Shown here: positions 36,823 through 47,080 of the stretch, piece after piece | Layout: each line of letters starts with the position of its first letter | Numbering within the stretch: the first letter of the stretch is position 1 | Origin: Psychroflexus salarius | GTDB taxonomy: Bacteria > Bacteroidota > Bacteroidia > Flavobacteriales > Flavobacteriaceae | Direction of reading: 5' to 3' | Assembly (NCBI RefSeq): GCF_900129035.1 | Contig: NZ_FQTW01000005.1 | Coordinates: 147,069-211,068 of the forward strand | Length of the DNA: 64,000 nucleotides | Position numbers and translations under genes: made by a program | The notes under the pieces: generated by a model | Seen by the model: only the letters and a program-made list of their open reading frames with translations | What the model was told of the DNA's origin: nothing | Databases searched by the model: none

Positions 36823-38122
36823 TTTGAATATCTTTTAGTTTTAAACTGAAGGCAATGCAAACAATTAATAAAATTGCAAAGAATATAAATTGATATAAAA
36901 GACCAAAATAATCGGTTATTAAACCAAAACTAGCTGTTATAATTGTAAATAGGCCTATAAATGTACTTGCCATGGCAACATAAGTCGGTCTATCTTTATC
37001 AGGTGCATAATCTACCAAGTAAGTTTTTCGGCTTAATCTTGCGCCTGCGTAAGCGATAGCATTAACAAAAAATAGAGGTAAAATAAAACTGATAGATATT
37101 TGAGATGGATTTTGGAGATAAATTATTATGGCGTATGCAATTCCTATTAAAGCAATACCGCTAGCAATTTGTAAAAGTTTTAAACTTGACTTGTCTGCAA
37201 TTTTTCCCCAAAGTGGACTGCTAATGATTTGTGCAATGCTAGTTACAACGATTAAATAGCCCAAACTCGCAAATGAATTTCCCGTAAGTTGATTGGCTAA
37301 AACCACATAAAAGGGTTGAAGTAGAGGAATAGCCATTAACAATGCTCGGGTAAATAAAAAGTTTCGGTAGTTATCATCAGATTTAATGAATTTTAAACCT
37401 TCTTTAATTTCGTTAATTGGTGATCGGCCGCCTTTTGTTGCGCCTTTTTCTTCAGAAATTCCGTAGAAAACAATTGCAGCAAGAAACCATAAAATACCTG
37501 CAGAAATAAATAATGTAGCGTAAATTTCAGCTGAAGCATTTTCTTTAACAAAAAAGCTAATAAAAAGTCCTGCTATTAATGCTAATATTCCTCCAAATGT
37601 TGACCGATAACTGAGCATTTGTCCACGTTCACCTTTAGGGATTGTTTTGCCAACAACATCTTTAAAACTCACGGAACCTACGCCAGAAGCTATGCTAAAT
37701 AAAAAAATTAATGCGAGGATGCTGTAAGATGCTAAAGTGCTGTCATGGTAATAAAACACTACAATTCCTCCTAAAAACATACAAATAGATTGTATAATAG
37801 CTGCTGTTGTCCAAAAGTATTTTCTTACTTTAAATTGTCTTATTTTCCCGCTCACAATAAGTTGTGGTAGTAATGAACCTATGTCTTTTGCAGGGACCAA
37901 ACTACCAATTAGAAATACAGGTGCGTTTAAAAAAGTTAAAATCCAAGCAAGCGTTAAATTTGGACTTATAATTGCTTCAGCTAACTTGGTTAGACTACCA
38001 TTTAAAACATTTAAACTAAAGTTTCTTGGAACATTTGTGCAATCAGAATCGGGAATCGATTTGCAAATACGTGAATCAGAATCCTCTGTTAGGAACTCAT
38101 AAAAACGATGAGAAACTTTCAA
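36812..38122 (-). CDS. MFS transporter
   Basis: A 436-residue protein with about ten to twelve membrane helices from residue 62 on. The first 60 residues are a cytosolic extension with two Cys (RICKS and DCTNVP). The segment [19 protein letters not shown] near residue 153 is the charged loop typical of MFS proteins, and a second one with [13 protein letters not shown] occurs near residue 302. The substrate cannot be determined. The genes downstream (trmD) and upstream (coiled-coil protein) overlap or abut. Confidence 0.85.
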   Translation of the reverse strand: MKVSHRFYEFLTEDSDSRICKSIPDSDCTNVPRNFSLNVLNGSLTKLAEAIISPNLTLAWILTFLNAPVFLIGSLVPAKDIGSLLPQLIVSGKIRQFKVRKYFWTTAAIIQSICMFLGGIVVFYYHDSTLASYSILALIFLFSIASGVGSVSFKDVVGKTIPKGERGQMLSYRSTFGGILALIAGLFISFFVKENASAEIYATLFISAGILWFLAAIVFYGISEEKGATKGGRSPINEIKEGLKFIKSDDNYRNFLFTRALLMAIPLLQPFYVVLANQLTGNSFASLGYLIVVTSIAQIISSPLWGKIADKSSLKLLQIASGIALIGIAYAIIIYLQNPSQISISFILPLFFVNAIAYAGARLSRKTYLVDYAPDKDRPTYVAMASTFIGLFTIITASFGLITDYFGLLYQFIFFAILLIVCIAFSLKLKDIQNEN

Positions 38123-38124
38123 TT

Positions 38125-38736
38125 TTAATTATCTTTTTTAATTTTCTGAAGATCATTTTTAGCGTCCTGAAGTTGCCTACCTAGCTTTTGTTGTTTTTCT
38201 AAGGCGTTATGTTTATAATTTTGAAATTCTTGATCGAGGTTTTTAAGGTTAGCTTTAATTTCAGCATTAATAATATGGCTTCTTCTAAACCTAAACATAA
38301 AAAATAGCAAAAGCAATAGTAATACAGCAACAATAGACCATAAAACTAAGCGGTATGTTGTTTTGGTTAAACTGATTGAACCAAATAATTTCATTTCTTC
38401 TTGCTGATTTTCTAAACTTGAATTTTTTGTTTTTAAACTAGAAACTTCAGCTTTTAGACTTTTAATGGTTTCATTTCTTTTTGAAATGATTTGATCTAAG
38501 TTGTTAATTTTAGATTCAAGACGGTCTATCTCATTGGTAACTTCATTTTGTAAACTTCGTATCGCTTGTTTTTTAACGACTTTATAATCTTGATAATTAT
38601 TGGCTTTTGAAATAGTCGTTTCAAATTGCTTTATAACAGAATTGGCTGTGGAGTCGGTTTTGTTTTGAGCTTGTGAAGGCTTCGCTAATAAAAAGCTAAA
38701 CATTACAATCGGTAGAAGTTTTAGTTGAAGTTTCAT
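38125..38736 (-). CDS. Coiled-coil membrane protein, unknown function
   Basis: A 203-residue protein with a signal peptide or N-terminal anchor (LLPIVMFSFLLAKPSQAQ), then a periplasmic coiled coil of about residues 45-115 (EIDRLESKINNLDQIISKR and further heptads), a membrane helix at about 131-147 (LVLWSIVAVLLLLLLFF), and a cytosolic coiled coil. I recall database entries of this type labelled tRNA (guanine-N1)-methyltransferase, apparently by neighbourhood with trmD; the sequence does not support that. Function unknown; two bases upstream of the MFS start. Confidence 0.8.
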   Translation of the reverse strand: MKLQLKLLPIVMFSFLLAKPSQAQNKTDSTANSVIKQFETTISKANNYQDYKVVKKQAIRSLQNEVTNEIDRLESKINNLDQIISKRNETIKSLKAEVSSLKTKNSSLENQQEEMKLFGSISLTKTTYRLVLWSIVAVLLLLLLFFMFRFRRSHIINAEIKANLKNLDQEFQNYKHNALEKQQKLGRQLQDAKNDLQKIKKDN

Positions 38737-38780
38737 TGTATATGTTTTTAATGGTTGTTAAAAGTAGGCTGTAAAAGTAC

Positions 38781-38808
38781 AAAAAAACCCTTAGCAAAAA
38801 GCTAAGGG
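38781..38808 (-). terminator. Terminator after gap
   Basis: Stem CCCTTAGC / GCTAAGGG with a 5-base loop. On the minus strand it is followed by a run of seven or more T, about 30 bases after the gap stop. Confidence 0.85.
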
Positions 38809-38837
38809 TCATCCTGAAATCAAAAGAAACAAACATT

Positions 38838-40286
38838 CTAATAGTAAGTGAAACGTCTTACATTAGAAATATATTTAGCCAACCTGATGACTTGGTGGCT
38901 GTATCCATATTCGTTGTCGTACCAAATGTATAAAACCGCATTATTAGATTTACCTTCAACAATAGTAGCGTAACTATCGTAGATTGAAGGTGCCGAAGTG
39001 CCAACAATATCACTTGATACTAATTCATTATCTATTGAGTATTTTATTTGTTCTACCAAATCGCCTTCTAAAGCAAAAGATTTAATACAAGCGTTAAGTT
39101 CATCTTTAGTAGTTGCTTTATCAAAAGTTAAATTTAAGATTGCCAGAGAGCCATTAGGAACTGGAACTCGAATTGCAGAAGAGGTTAATTTACCTTCAAG
39201 TTTTGGTAAGGCTTTAGCCACGGCTTTTCCTGCACCAGTTTCAGTAATCACCATATTAAGTGCTGCTGCACGTCCACGGCGGTACTTTTTATGCATATTA
39301 TCAACTAAATTCTGGTCGTTGGTATAAGCATGAATAGTTTCTAAATGTCCATGAGATACACCAAAAGTATCATCAACTGCTTTTAAAATTGGAGTAATAG
39401 CGTTGGTAGTGCATGAAGCAGCTGAGAATATGTCAACTTTATTAATATCATGCTCGTTTTGATTAACACCGTGAACAATATTAAGAACGCCTTTACCTGG
39501 TGCTGTTAAAAGAACCTTTGCAGCGCCTTTAGATTTTAGGTGTCTGCTTAATGCTTCATGATCCCTAAAAGCACCTGTGTTGTCAATAATAAGTGCATTA
39601 TTAATGTCATATTCAGTATAATCAATATCTTCTGGAGCGTTTGCTGAAATCATATGTACTGTTGTATCATTTATGATTAAAGCTTGATTTTCAACATCAA
39701 CTGAAACTGTGCCATTAAAATTCGCATGAACAGAATCATTATTAAGTAAAGAAGCTCTTTTCTCTAAAACAGTTTCATTAATTTCACCACGTGTAACAAT
39801 AGCTCGTAAACGCAATTGATCACCTTTACCTGTTTTTGTAGCTAACTCGCGAGCTAAAAGACGACCAATTCTTCCAAATCCGTATAAAACAACATCTTTT
39901 GGTTCAAGTTTGGTAGCTGTTTTTGCATCTGCTAATTTTTTTGAAATAAAGCTAACGGCATTATGCGCATTAGATGGCTCTAGTTGAAATTCATAGGTTA
40001 ATTTGCCAATATCTAATTTTGATGGTGGTAAATCTAAATTTTGAATAGCTTCGGCAATTTCTACAGAGTCGAATACGGAAATGGGTTTACCAACAAATTC
40101 ACCTGCATATTCATGTAAACTTAATATTTCACTTGCATTTTTATTGATAAGTGAATTTCTGAATAAAACTAATTCAATAGATTTATCGTAAAATAAATCA
40201 TTAACAATATTGATAAATTTAACTGAAGATTTTCGGCGATTAGCTTGAAAACTAAGTTCCTTTTCATAATTGTTGGTTGTATTCAT
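38838..40286 (-). CDS. gap: Glyceraldehyde-3-phosphate dehydrogenase, long form
   Basis: A 482-residue GAPDH. The catalytic domain begins at about residue 150 (VVLYGFGRIGRLLARELA, the NAD-binding loop), carries the active-site Cys in SAASCTTNAI near 310, and ends with WYDNEYGYSHQV near 460. The first 130 residues are an extension without known domain (HEYAGEFVGKPISVFDS), which makes this the long type seen in Bacteroidota and some gammaproteobacteria rather than the 335-residue type. The ATG at 40286 is preferred to an earlier in-frame start at 40334 that lies upstream of the promoter. Confidence 0.92.
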   Translation of the reverse strand: MNTTNNYEKELSFQANRRKSSVKFINIVNDLFYDKSIELVLFRNSLINKNASEILSLHEYAGEFVGKPISVFDSVEIAEAIQNLDLPPSKLDIGKLTYEFQLEPSNAHNAVSFISKKLADAKTATKLEPKDVVLYGFGRIGRLLARELATKTGKGDQLRLRAIVTRGEINETVLEKRASLLNNDSVHANFNGTVSVDVENQALIINDTTVHMISANAPEDIDYTEYDINNALIIDNTGAFRDHEALSRHLKSKGAAKVLLTAPGKGVLNIVHGVNQNEHDINKVDIFSAASCTTNAITPILKAVDDTFGVSHGHLETIHAYTNDQNLVDNMHKKYRRGRAAALNMVITETGAGKAVAKALPKLEGKLTSSAIRVPVPNGSLAILNLTFDKATTKDELNACIKSFALEGDLVEQIKYSIDNELVSSDIVGTSAPSIYDSYATIVEGKSNNAVLYIWYDNEYGYSHQVIRLAKYISNVRRFTYY

Positions 40287-40313
40287 GATGGCTAGTAATA
40301 TTGAAATTTTCGG

Positions 40314-40321
40314 CAAAAATA
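40314..40321 (-). promoter_or_regulatory. -7 element for gap
   Basis: Minus-strand TATTTTTG matches TAnnTTTG, 27 bases upstream of the ATG at 40286. This position supports the 40286 start over 40334. Confidence 0.5.
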
Positions 40322-40447
40322 GAGATATTTTCAATTTACGAAAACGATTTCGTAGATATTTTTATGAATATTTCAACTGGTAAACGATAAAGTTTATTTA
40401 AATTTTTTTCAAACTTCAGTTTAAACTCTACTTTAAAGAAAAATTTC

Positions 40448-41722
40448 ATGTTACCAGAATCAAATTCAGACCGAATTGTAATTATCGGTGGTGGCTTTGC
40501 AGGGATTAACTTAGCTAAGTCATTGCAACATACCGATTATCAGGTTTTATTACTTGATAAACAAAATTACCATGCATTTCAGCCATTGTTATACCAGGTA
40601 AGTACTTTTGGATTAGAGCCTGACTCTATTGCTTATCCATTGAGGAAACTTTTAAACAAAGCCGATAATTTATTTTTTAAATTGGCAGAAGTCACTTCAA
40701 TTAATACTTCTCAAAAATTAATTCATTCAAATATAGGAGACATCAATTATGATAAGTTAGTTATTTGTACAGGTACTGAAATTAATTTTTTTGGTAACGA
40801 CGCTATTAAAAAACACGCTTATTGGATGAAGAGTGTTTCTCAAGCTTTAAATTTAAGAAGCCGAATATTAGAGAATTTAGAAAAAGCTTCTAATGTACAA
40901 GATACAGAAGAAAAAAAGGCTTTTTTGCGTTTTGTTATTGCTGGTGCGGGACCAACTGGCGTTGAGTTATGTGGTGCTTTAGGTGAACTTAAACAACATA
41001 TTTTTAAGGAAGATTATCCTGAATTTGATAGCAACGATATTGAAATTATTTTACTTGAAGGACAATCACGCGTACTGCCTGTAATGTCTAAAACTTCTTC
41101 AACAAATGCTGAAAATTATCTTAGAAATTTATCAGTAAAAGTTAAAACTGATGTCATGGTAACTAATTATGATGGTAATCAAGTAAAAACTAGCCAAGAT
41201 GAAGTGATTCCTACTTACAATTTTATTTGGAGTGCAGGTGTAAAAGGCGCAACGGTTGAAGGTTTAGACCAAGATGTAATTGTAAAACACCGCTATAAAG
41301 TTAACGAATTTCATGAAGTTGAAAATGCTGAGGATATATATGCTTTGGGAGACATTGCACTAATGCAAACTTCAGCATTTCCTGACGGGCATCCACAAGT
41401 TGCGCAACCTGCAATTCAACAGGCTAAAAATTTAGCAAATAACTTAAAAGCCGCATTGAAAAACGAAAAGCCAAAAGCTTTTAAATATTTTGATAAAGGA
41501 ACAATGGCAACAATTGGCCGTCATAAAGCTGTAGTCGATTTAAATAAAACAACATTATCTGGTACTATGGCTTGGTATATTTGGATGCTTGTTCATTTGT
41601 GGTTTTTAGTTGGCTTTCGAAATAGAATTATTACTTTTGCCAATTGGATTTATAATTATATTAAGTACGATAAAGGCGCCAGATTAATTATTCGTAAATC
41701 AAAACCAACTGCCAAATTATAA
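40448..41722 (+). CDS. ndh: Type II NADH:quinone oxidoreductase (NDH-2)
   Basis: A 424-residue flavoprotein that transfers electrons from NADH to quinone without proton pumping. FAD site VIIGGGFAGINLA near residue 12, NAD site FVIAGAGPTGVELCGAL near 162, second FAD motif DIYALGDIA near 298, and a C-terminal amphipathic membrane-binding region (LVHLWFLVGFRNRIITF near 378). Close paralogues act in other redox reactions, but the arrangement fits NDH-2. Confidence 0.92.
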   Translation: MLPESNSDRIVIIGGGFAGINLAKSLQHTDYQVLLLDKQNYHAFQPLLYQVSTFGLEPDSIAYPLRKLLNKADNLFFKLAEVTSINTSQKLIHSNIGDINYDKLVICTGTEINFFGNDAIKKHAYWMKSVSQALNLRSRILENLEKASNVQDTEEKKAFLRFVIAGAGPTGVELCGALGELKQHIFKEDYPEFDSNDIEIILLEGQSRVLPVMSKTSSTNAENYLRNLSVKVKTDVMVTNYDGNQVKTSQDEVIPTYNFIWSAGVKGATVEGLDQDVIVKHRYKVNEFHEVENAEDIYALGDIALMQTSAFPDGHPQVAQPAIQQAKNLANNLKAALKNEKPKAFKYFDKGTMATIGRHKAVVDLNKTTLSGTMAWYIWMLVHLWFLVGFRNRIITFANWIYNYIKYDKGARLIIRKSKPTAKL

Positions 41723-41843
41723 GTTGGCATGCCTATTGTCCTATTTTAATAAGAATGTAAAAAATACATTCCCTATTCTTAAAATCAAATTATTACAGAA
41801 TTTGTGAGTTTTAAAAAACTGACAAATTGACTAAAACATTACT

Positions 41844-44294
41844 ATGGCTAAATCAAACATATTTAATATTGACAATTTGTCATCACAAGATATCGAGGAA
41901 GATGCGGAGTTAATCCCTTTGATGACGACCGAAGATGAAGAGTTAATTAATAAAGAAGACTTACCAGAAGTTTTACCCATTTTGCCATTAAAAAATACGG
42001 TATTATTTCCAGGTGTCGTCATTCCTATTACAGCAGGTAGAGACAAATCAATTCAATTAATTAACGACGCTAATAATGGCGATAAAATTATTGGTGTTGT
42101 CACACAAAAGAATGAAGAAAAAGAGCAACCAGATTTAGAAGACATCAATAAAGTTGGTGTTGTAGCAAGGATTTTACGAGTTTTAAAAATGCCTGACGGT
42201 AACACAACTGTTATTATTCAAGGTAAAAAGCGCTTTGCGATTAATGAATTAGTTGAAAGTGAACCTTACTTAAAATGCAGCGTTTTAGAGGTTCCTGAAA
42301 AAAGGCCAAACCTAGTTGATGAAGAATTTTCAGCAATAATAGATTCTATCAAAGATTTATCGCTTCGAATTATTAAAGATAGTCCTAACATACCTTCTGA
42401 AGCTTCGTTTGCCATTAAAAATATCGAGAGTTCTTCATTCTTGGTCAATTTTGTTTCATCAAACATGAATTTAGATGTAGCAGATAAACAAGAATTACTT
42501 GAAACAAACGATTTAAAAGATCGCGCTTTAGCCACTCTAAAATATATGAATTTAGAGTTTCAAAAACTTGAATTAAAAAACGATATTCAGTCGAAGGTGC
42601 AGAATGATATGAGCCAACAACAGCGTGAATATTTTCTGCACCAACAAATGAAAACAATTCAAGAAGAATTAGGTGGTGTTTCTCATGAATCTGAAATTGA
42701 AGAAATGCGTCAACGCGCCAAATCTAAAAAGTGGGATAAAAAGGTAAACGAGCATTTCCAGAAAGAGTTGGCAAAAATGCAGCGAATGAACCCACAAGTA
42801 GCGGAGTTTTCTATACAACGTAACTATTTAGATTTATTTTTAGACCTGCCTTGGAATGAGTTTAGTAAAGATAAATTTGATTTAAATAAAGCTCAAAAAA
42901 TTCTTGATCGCGACCATTATGGTTTAGAAGACGTAAAAAGAAGAATTATTGAATATTTGGCTGTTTTAAAGTTGCGAAATGATATGAAATCGCCAATTCT
43001 TTGCTTATATGGACCTCCAGGCGTAGGTAAAACTTCACTAGGTAAATCAGTTGCAGAAGCCTTAGGTAGAGAATATGTTCGTATCTCACTTGGCGGACTT
43101 CGTGATGAGGCCGAAATTAGAGGTCATAGAAAAACATATATCGGTGCCATGCCAGGGCGAATTATTCAAAGTTTGAAAAAAGCAGGTACGTCTAATCCAG
43201 TTTTTGTATTAGATGAAATCGATAAGCTGAGCAATTCTCACCAAGGCGATCCATCATCAGCATTATTAGAAGTGCTCGACCCAGAGCAAAATAGCGAGTT
43301 TCACGATAATTTTTTAGAGCTCGGCTTCGATCTATCGAAAGTCATGTTTATAGCTACCTCAAATAATTTAGGGACTATTCAGCCAGCTTTACGTGATAGA
43401 ATGGAAATCATCAATGTTAACGGTTACACTATTGAAGAAAAGGTTGAAATAGCAAAACGACATTTACTTCCTAAACAAATTAAAGAACACGGACTCAAGA
43501 AAAACCAAATTAAAATAGGCAAACCTCAATTAGAAAAAATTATAGAAGGTTATACGCGTGAGTCAGGTGTTCGCGGTCTTGAAAAACAAATTGCAAAAGT
43601 TGTACGCTACATCGCAAAATCTATTGCAATGGAAGAAGAGCATGATGCAAAAATAAATAATGATAAATTAGTTGAAGTTTTAGGACCAGCAAGGCTTGAG
43701 CGCAACCGTTATGAAAATAATGATGTTGCTGGAGTTGTAACTGGTTTAGCCTGGACAAGCGTAGGTGGTGATATTTTATTTATAGAGTCTATTTTATCTA
43801 AAGGCAAAGGCAATCTTAACATTACTGGAAACTTAGGTAAAGTCATGAAAGAGTCGGCAACCATTGCCATGGAATACATCAAAGCAAATTCTGAAAATTT
43901 TGATATTAATCCTGATGTTTTTTCAAATTATAATGTGCATATTCATGTACCAGAAGGTGCCACACCAAAAGATGGCCCTAGTGCAGGAATTACAATGTTA
44001 ACTTCATTAGTTTCATTATTCACACAGCGAAAAGTTAAAAAGAGCATTGCTATGACTGGTGAAATCACACTTCGAGGAAAAGTGTTACCAGTAGGCGGAA
44101 TTAAAGAAAAAATCTTAGCCGCCAAGCGTGCTAAAGTAAAAGAAATTATTCTGTGTGCAGATAATAAAAAAGATATTGAAGAAATTAAGGCTGATTATTT
44201 AAAAGGCTTGAAATTTCATTTTGTAAGTGATATGTCTGAAGTTTTAGAAATCGCTTTAACTCAACAAAAAGTAAAAAACGCAAAAGTACTTTAA
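41844..44294 (+). CDS. lon: ATP-dependent protease Lon
   Basis: An 816-residue AAA+ protease that degrades misfolded and regulatory proteins in the cytosol. N-terminal LON substrate domain ([18 protein letters not shown] near residue 38), AAA domain with Walker [13 protein letters not shown] near 391 and Walker [10 protein letters not shown] near 455, sensor region, and a Lon proteolytic domain with catalytic Ser in PKDGPSAG near 710 and Lys in [10 protein letters not shown] near 752. It ends with a strong terminator. Confidence 0.95.
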   Translation: MAKSNIFNIDNLSSQDIEEDAELIPLMTTEDEELINKEDLPEVLPILPLKNTVLFPGVVIPITAGRDKSIQLINDANNGDKIIGVVTQKNEEKEQPDLEDINKVGVVARILRVLKMPDGNTTVIIQGKKRFAINELVESEPYLKCSVLEVPEKRPNLVDEEFSAIIDSIKDLSLRIIKDSPNIPSEASFAIKNIESSSFLVNFVSSNMNLDVADKQELLETNDLKDRALATLKYMNLEFQKLELKNDIQSKVQNDMSQQQREYFLHQQMKTIQEELGGVSHESEIEEMRQRAKSKKWDKKVNEHFQKELAKMQRMNPQVAEFSIQRNYLDLFLDLPWNEFSKDKFDLNKAQKILDRDHYGLEDVKRRIIEYLAVLKLRNDMKSPILCLYGPPGVGKTSLGKSVAEALGREYVRISLGGLRDEAEIRGHRKTYIGAMPGRIIQSLKKAGTSNPVFVLDEIDKLSNSHQGDPSSALLEVLDPEQNSEFHDNFLELGFDLSKVMFIATSNNLGTIQPALRDRMEIINVNGYTIEEKVEIAKRHLLPKQIKEHGLKKNQIKIGKPQLEKIIEGYTRESGVRGLEKQIAKVVRYIAKSIAMEEEHDAKINNDKLVEVLGPARLERNRYENNDVAGVVTGLAWTSVGGDILFIESILSKGKGNLNITGNLGKVMKESATIAMEYIKANSENFDINPDVFSNYNVHIHVPEGATPKDGPSAGITMLTSLVSLFTQRKVKKSIAMTGEITLRGKVLPVGGIKEKILAAKRAKVKEIILCADNKKDIEEIKADYLKGLKFHFVSDMSEVLEIALTQQKVKNAKVL

Positions 44295-44316
44295 AATCGA
44301 GCCAAATTTCACAATA

Positions 44317-44351
44317 AAACCAGTGATTTGAGTCAAATCACTGGTTTTTTA
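44317..44351 (+). terminator. Terminator after lon
   Basis: Stem AAAACCAGTGATTTGA / CAAATCACTGGTTTT with a short loop, followed by a T-run. The right arm overlaps the -33 to -7 spacer of the porQ promoter. Confidence 0.85.
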
Positions 44352-44360
44352 ATACTTTTG
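44328..44360 (+). promoter_or_regulatory. Promoter for porQ, inside the lon terminator
   Basis: TTG (44328-44330), 22 bases, then TACTTTTG (44353-44360). The -33 element lies in the loop-proximal part of the lon terminator stem. The leader is about 60 nt to the ATG at 44426. Confidence 0.5.
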
Positions 44361-44425
44361 CTTTATATAAAATATTCAACTTATTTTAGCGTTTTGATGA
44401 TTACCAAATACAGTTGTCAACATTC

Positions 44426-45436
44426 ATGAGAATTTTAATCGGTTTAATTTTAGTATGTTTTACTGCATTTGGTCAAATTGGTGGTCGCCATACCTATGAA
44501 TTTTTAAACCTTCCTAATTCACCAAAAATTTCTGCACTTGGCGGTAAAAATATAACACTTGTAAATTCAGACCCAACAAGTGCTATTTCAAATCCAGCAA
44601 ATATTAATTATTTAATGGATAAGCAGTTGAGTGTTAATTACATGAATTATCTTGCCGATGTTAATTACGGTACTGCAGCATACGCCTATTTATTAGATCG
44701 ACGCACACAAGTGGTTCAAGCTAGTTTAACTTACATTAATTACGGTAATTTTGATGGTTACGATGAGTTTGGAAATAATACACAAGAATTTTCTGGAAAC
44801 GAAGCTGCTTTTCAGGCAGGTTACGCATCACAAATTGGGCGAAGTGATTTTTATGCTGGTGCTAATATTAATTTAATAACCTCAAAATTAGAACAGTACA
44901 GCTCTTTTGCCGCCGCCTTAGATTTAGGCTTAACTTATAAATATGATAAATGGGATTTAGTTATTTCAGGGGTAATTAAAAATTTAGGCTACCAATTTAA
45001 ACCATTTAACGAAGTTAGAGAGACTCTACCTTTTGAAATTATTTTAGGGATGTCTCAACAACTTAAAAACGTACCAGTGCGTTGGCATATTACTTATGAC
45101 CAAGCACAAATATGGAATGTAGCTTTTAGAAATACTAACCGAGATGAAGTTGATTTAGAAGGTAATCTAGCCCCAGATGACCCAAGTTTTTTTAATAACA
45201 TTTTAAGGCATACAATTATAGGTCTTGAATTATTTCCTGAAGGTGGTTTTAATATTCAGCTAGGTTATAGCTTTAGAAGAGGTGAAGAACTAAGAATTCT
45301 AGAACAACGTGCTTTTGCAGGCTTGTCAGGTGGTTTTTCTATAAGATTTAATAAAGTTAGGTTTAATTATGCCTATTCGCGTTTTAATCGTGCTGGTGCT
45401 TCAAATTTTATCGGCTTAGGAATAGACTTATATTAA
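44426..45436 (+). CDS. porQ: Type IX secretion system outer-membrane protein PorQ
   Basis: A 336-residue outer-membrane beta-barrel of the PorV/PorQ type, part of the type IX machinery that secretes and attaches proteins with C-terminal sorting domains. Signal peptide (ILIGLILVCFTAFGQ), then GGRHTYEFLNLPNSPK and the conserved ISALGGKNITL near 38, SDPTSAISNPANINYL near 53. The C-terminal GASNFIGLGIDLY is typical. The ATG at 44426 is chosen over a TTG at 44414. Two likely substrates are encoded at 23-25 kb and 55-58 kb. Confidence 0.88.
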   Translation: MRILIGLILVCFTAFGQIGGRHTYEFLNLPNSPKISALGGKNITLVNSDPTSAISNPANINYLMDKQLSVNYMNYLADVNYGTAAYAYLLDRRTQVVQASLTYINYGNFDGYDEFGNNTQEFSGNEAAFQAGYASQIGRSDFYAGANINLITSKLEQYSSFAAALDLGLTYKYDKWDLVISGVIKNLGYQFKPFNEVRETLPFEIILGMSQQLKNVPVRWHITYDQAQIWNVAFRNTNRDEVDLEGNLAPDDPSFFNNILRHTIIGLELFPEGGFNIQLGYSFRRGEELRILEQRAFAGLSGGFSIRFNKVRFNYAYSRFNRAGASNFIGLGIDLY

Positions 45437-45457
45437 TCTATTAACATCAACATTATT

Positions 45458-46099
45458 TTGCATTCTAAACGTTTTTTTTATTTGCTTTTTATATGTTTAG
45501 GATGCTTACAAATATCTCGAGCTCAATTTCAATTTTTTTCAGAAAGTCGAAAAATTGGAATCAGTTTTGGGGAAGGTCAACAAAATAGATTTCCATATCA
45601 GAATGACAATTACCGTTTTGAACATCAACACCTAAAGCTAGCTTTTAATCAAGTTTTTTATAAATCTTCCTATTTTGAGTTAGAGTTACAGATTGAGCCT
45701 GTTTATTATTGGTCTAAACACCAATTACTTAATAAGTATTTTATTCAACCACAACACTTTACAGATTATGAGTCTCTGCGTGAAAAATATACGCAAGAGC
45801 GAAAATTTAATAGTTATGCGGTTAATTTTGGAGTGCTTTTGAGACATTACATTTCTCAATTTTATAGTCTATATGCCCTAGCAAGTGTAGGACCAATGTA
45901 TAGCGATGCCGGTACTGAGCGTGTTAAAAACGGTTTTACTTTTACAGATATTTTAGGTTTAGGCACTAGTCTTCATTTTCATCGGTTCCAAATAGACTTG
46001 CGTTTATATGCCAAACACGATTCTAATGCCAATTTAAAAACGCCTAATCACGGTCATAATTCAGTTGTTGTTGAAACTGGTGTTTTGTATAGATTATGA
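45458..46099 (+). CDS. Acyloxyacyl hydrolase, PagL-like lipid A deacylase
   Basis: A 213-residue outer-membrane beta-barrel with a signal peptide (FFYLLFICLGCLQISRAQ). The C-terminal active-site region reads KHDSNANL near residue 186 followed by PNHGHNSVVVETG; the His and Ser of HDSNA and the downstream Glu correspond to the PagL catalytic triad (His-Ser-Glu), with the family Asn-Ala next to Ser. It probably removes the 3-O-acyl chain of lipid A. The start is TTG at 45458; no ATG is in reach. It is in the same frame as porQ, seven codons after its stop, so the two are probably co-transcribed. Confidence 0.78.
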   Translation: MHSKRFFYLLFICLGCLQISRAQFQFFSESRKIGISFGEGQQNRFPYQNDNYRFEHQHLKLAFNQVFYKSSYFELELQIEPVYYWSKHQLLNKYFIQPQHFTDYESLREKYTQERKFNSYAVNFGVLLRHYISQFYSLYALASVGPMYSDAGTERVKNGFTFTDILGLGTSLHFHRFQIDLRLYAKHDSNANLKTPNHGHNSVVVETGVLYRL

Positions 46100-47080
46100 T
46101 TTATTTTTTCTGATATAATCGCTAACAAAATAGGCGAGTGCTTTACCTGAATTGAAATGCTTAGATGGTTGTGCTTCACAAATATGAAGGTATTTAGATT
46201 GACTATTGCGGGTTACTTTAATAAAAGTTCTAATGTCAGCCATAGAAAAACCGCTAGGTGTTGAGGCGCTAGATGGAAAATTTTCAATGGCATCACAATC
46301 TAATTCTAAACCGAATTTGTTGTCTAAGAAATTCATCATTGACTTGAAATGCACAGTTTTATCTAATGTTGTGAGATGCACTAAATCTTCAAATAAGTCA
46401 AATTTCATTTTTTTACCTTTTTCAAATTCTTGAAAAATAGCATCAGAGGTGTAATTTTTGTGTAAACCAAAAACGGCATACTTATCTAAAAATTGATGGG
46501 CTTTGGCGTATGAAAATCCGTTGCCACTATGCCGATGTTCTAAACTTCTGTAATCTGTATGTGCATCTATATTCAAAACATTTATCTTTTGGTCTAAAGC
46601 TTCCGAAACACCTTTGATAATTGGGTAGGCATTGTTGTGTCCGCCACCTATTACAATTGGTATTTTTTCAGATTTAACGATTTTCTGAATCAATTGACTA
46701 ACTGCTTCATCAAGTTCTTGAACCAAATCATCAAAAACTTCAGCTTGTTCGGGTAATTCTAAGTTCAAGGCACGTTCTTGCAGGCTTGCAGTATTAAATT
46801 CGCCTAAAATAATAACATCTTCAGGGTGATTATATTTGTTAGATTGGATGTTTAAAAATGCTTTTAAAAATTCTTCCCACATTAAATGCGCGTTAGATGC
46901 GCCATAATTAGCGCGAATACCTATGTTTTCAGGAATACCTAAAATTACAAATTGTTCATCACGGTTTTGGAGTTCATCAATTGAATTTAAACAGGTTATA
47001 GACTCACCAAGTTTAACTTCACCAGAGCGATTTTTCGTGAAATTTTTAAGTTTTTGAGGTGTAAATATATTAAATGTCAT
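46094..47080 (-). CDS. hutG: Formimidoylglutamase (arginase superfamily)
   Basis: A 328-residue ureohydrolase-fold enzyme, probably converting formimidoylglutamate to glutamate and formamide in histidine breakdown. The metal ligands are visible: GGGHNNAYP near residue 133 (His), NIDAHTDYR near 158 (Asp, His, Asp), and ELDCDAIEN near 244 (two Asp). It overlaps hutI by 11 bp, which supports the hut assignment, though arginase or agmatinase would share the motifs. The ATG at 47080 is chosen over an earlier in-frame start at 47131 that would sit deep in hutI. Confidence 0.85.
   Translation of the reverse strand: MTFNIFTPQKLKNFTKNRSGEVKLGESITCLNSIDELQNRDEQFVILGIPENIGIRANYGASNAHLMWEEFLKAFLNIQSNKYNHPEDVIILGEFNTASLQERALNLELPEQAEVFDDLVQELDEAVSQLIQKIVKSEKIPIVIGGGHNNAYPIIKGVSEALDQKINVLNIDAHTDYRSLEHRHSGNGFSYAKAHQFLDKYAVFGLHKNYTSDAIFQEFEKGKKMKFDLFEDLVHLTTLDKTVHFKSMMNFLDNKFGLELDCDAIENFPSSASTPSGFSMADIRTFIKVTRNSQSKYLHICEAQPSKHFNSGKALAYFVSDYIRKNKS

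Noticed and set aside
38125..38736. The coiled-coil membrane protein as a tRNA methyltransferase
   Set aside because: There is no methyltransferase motif; the label seems to come only from proximity to trmD.
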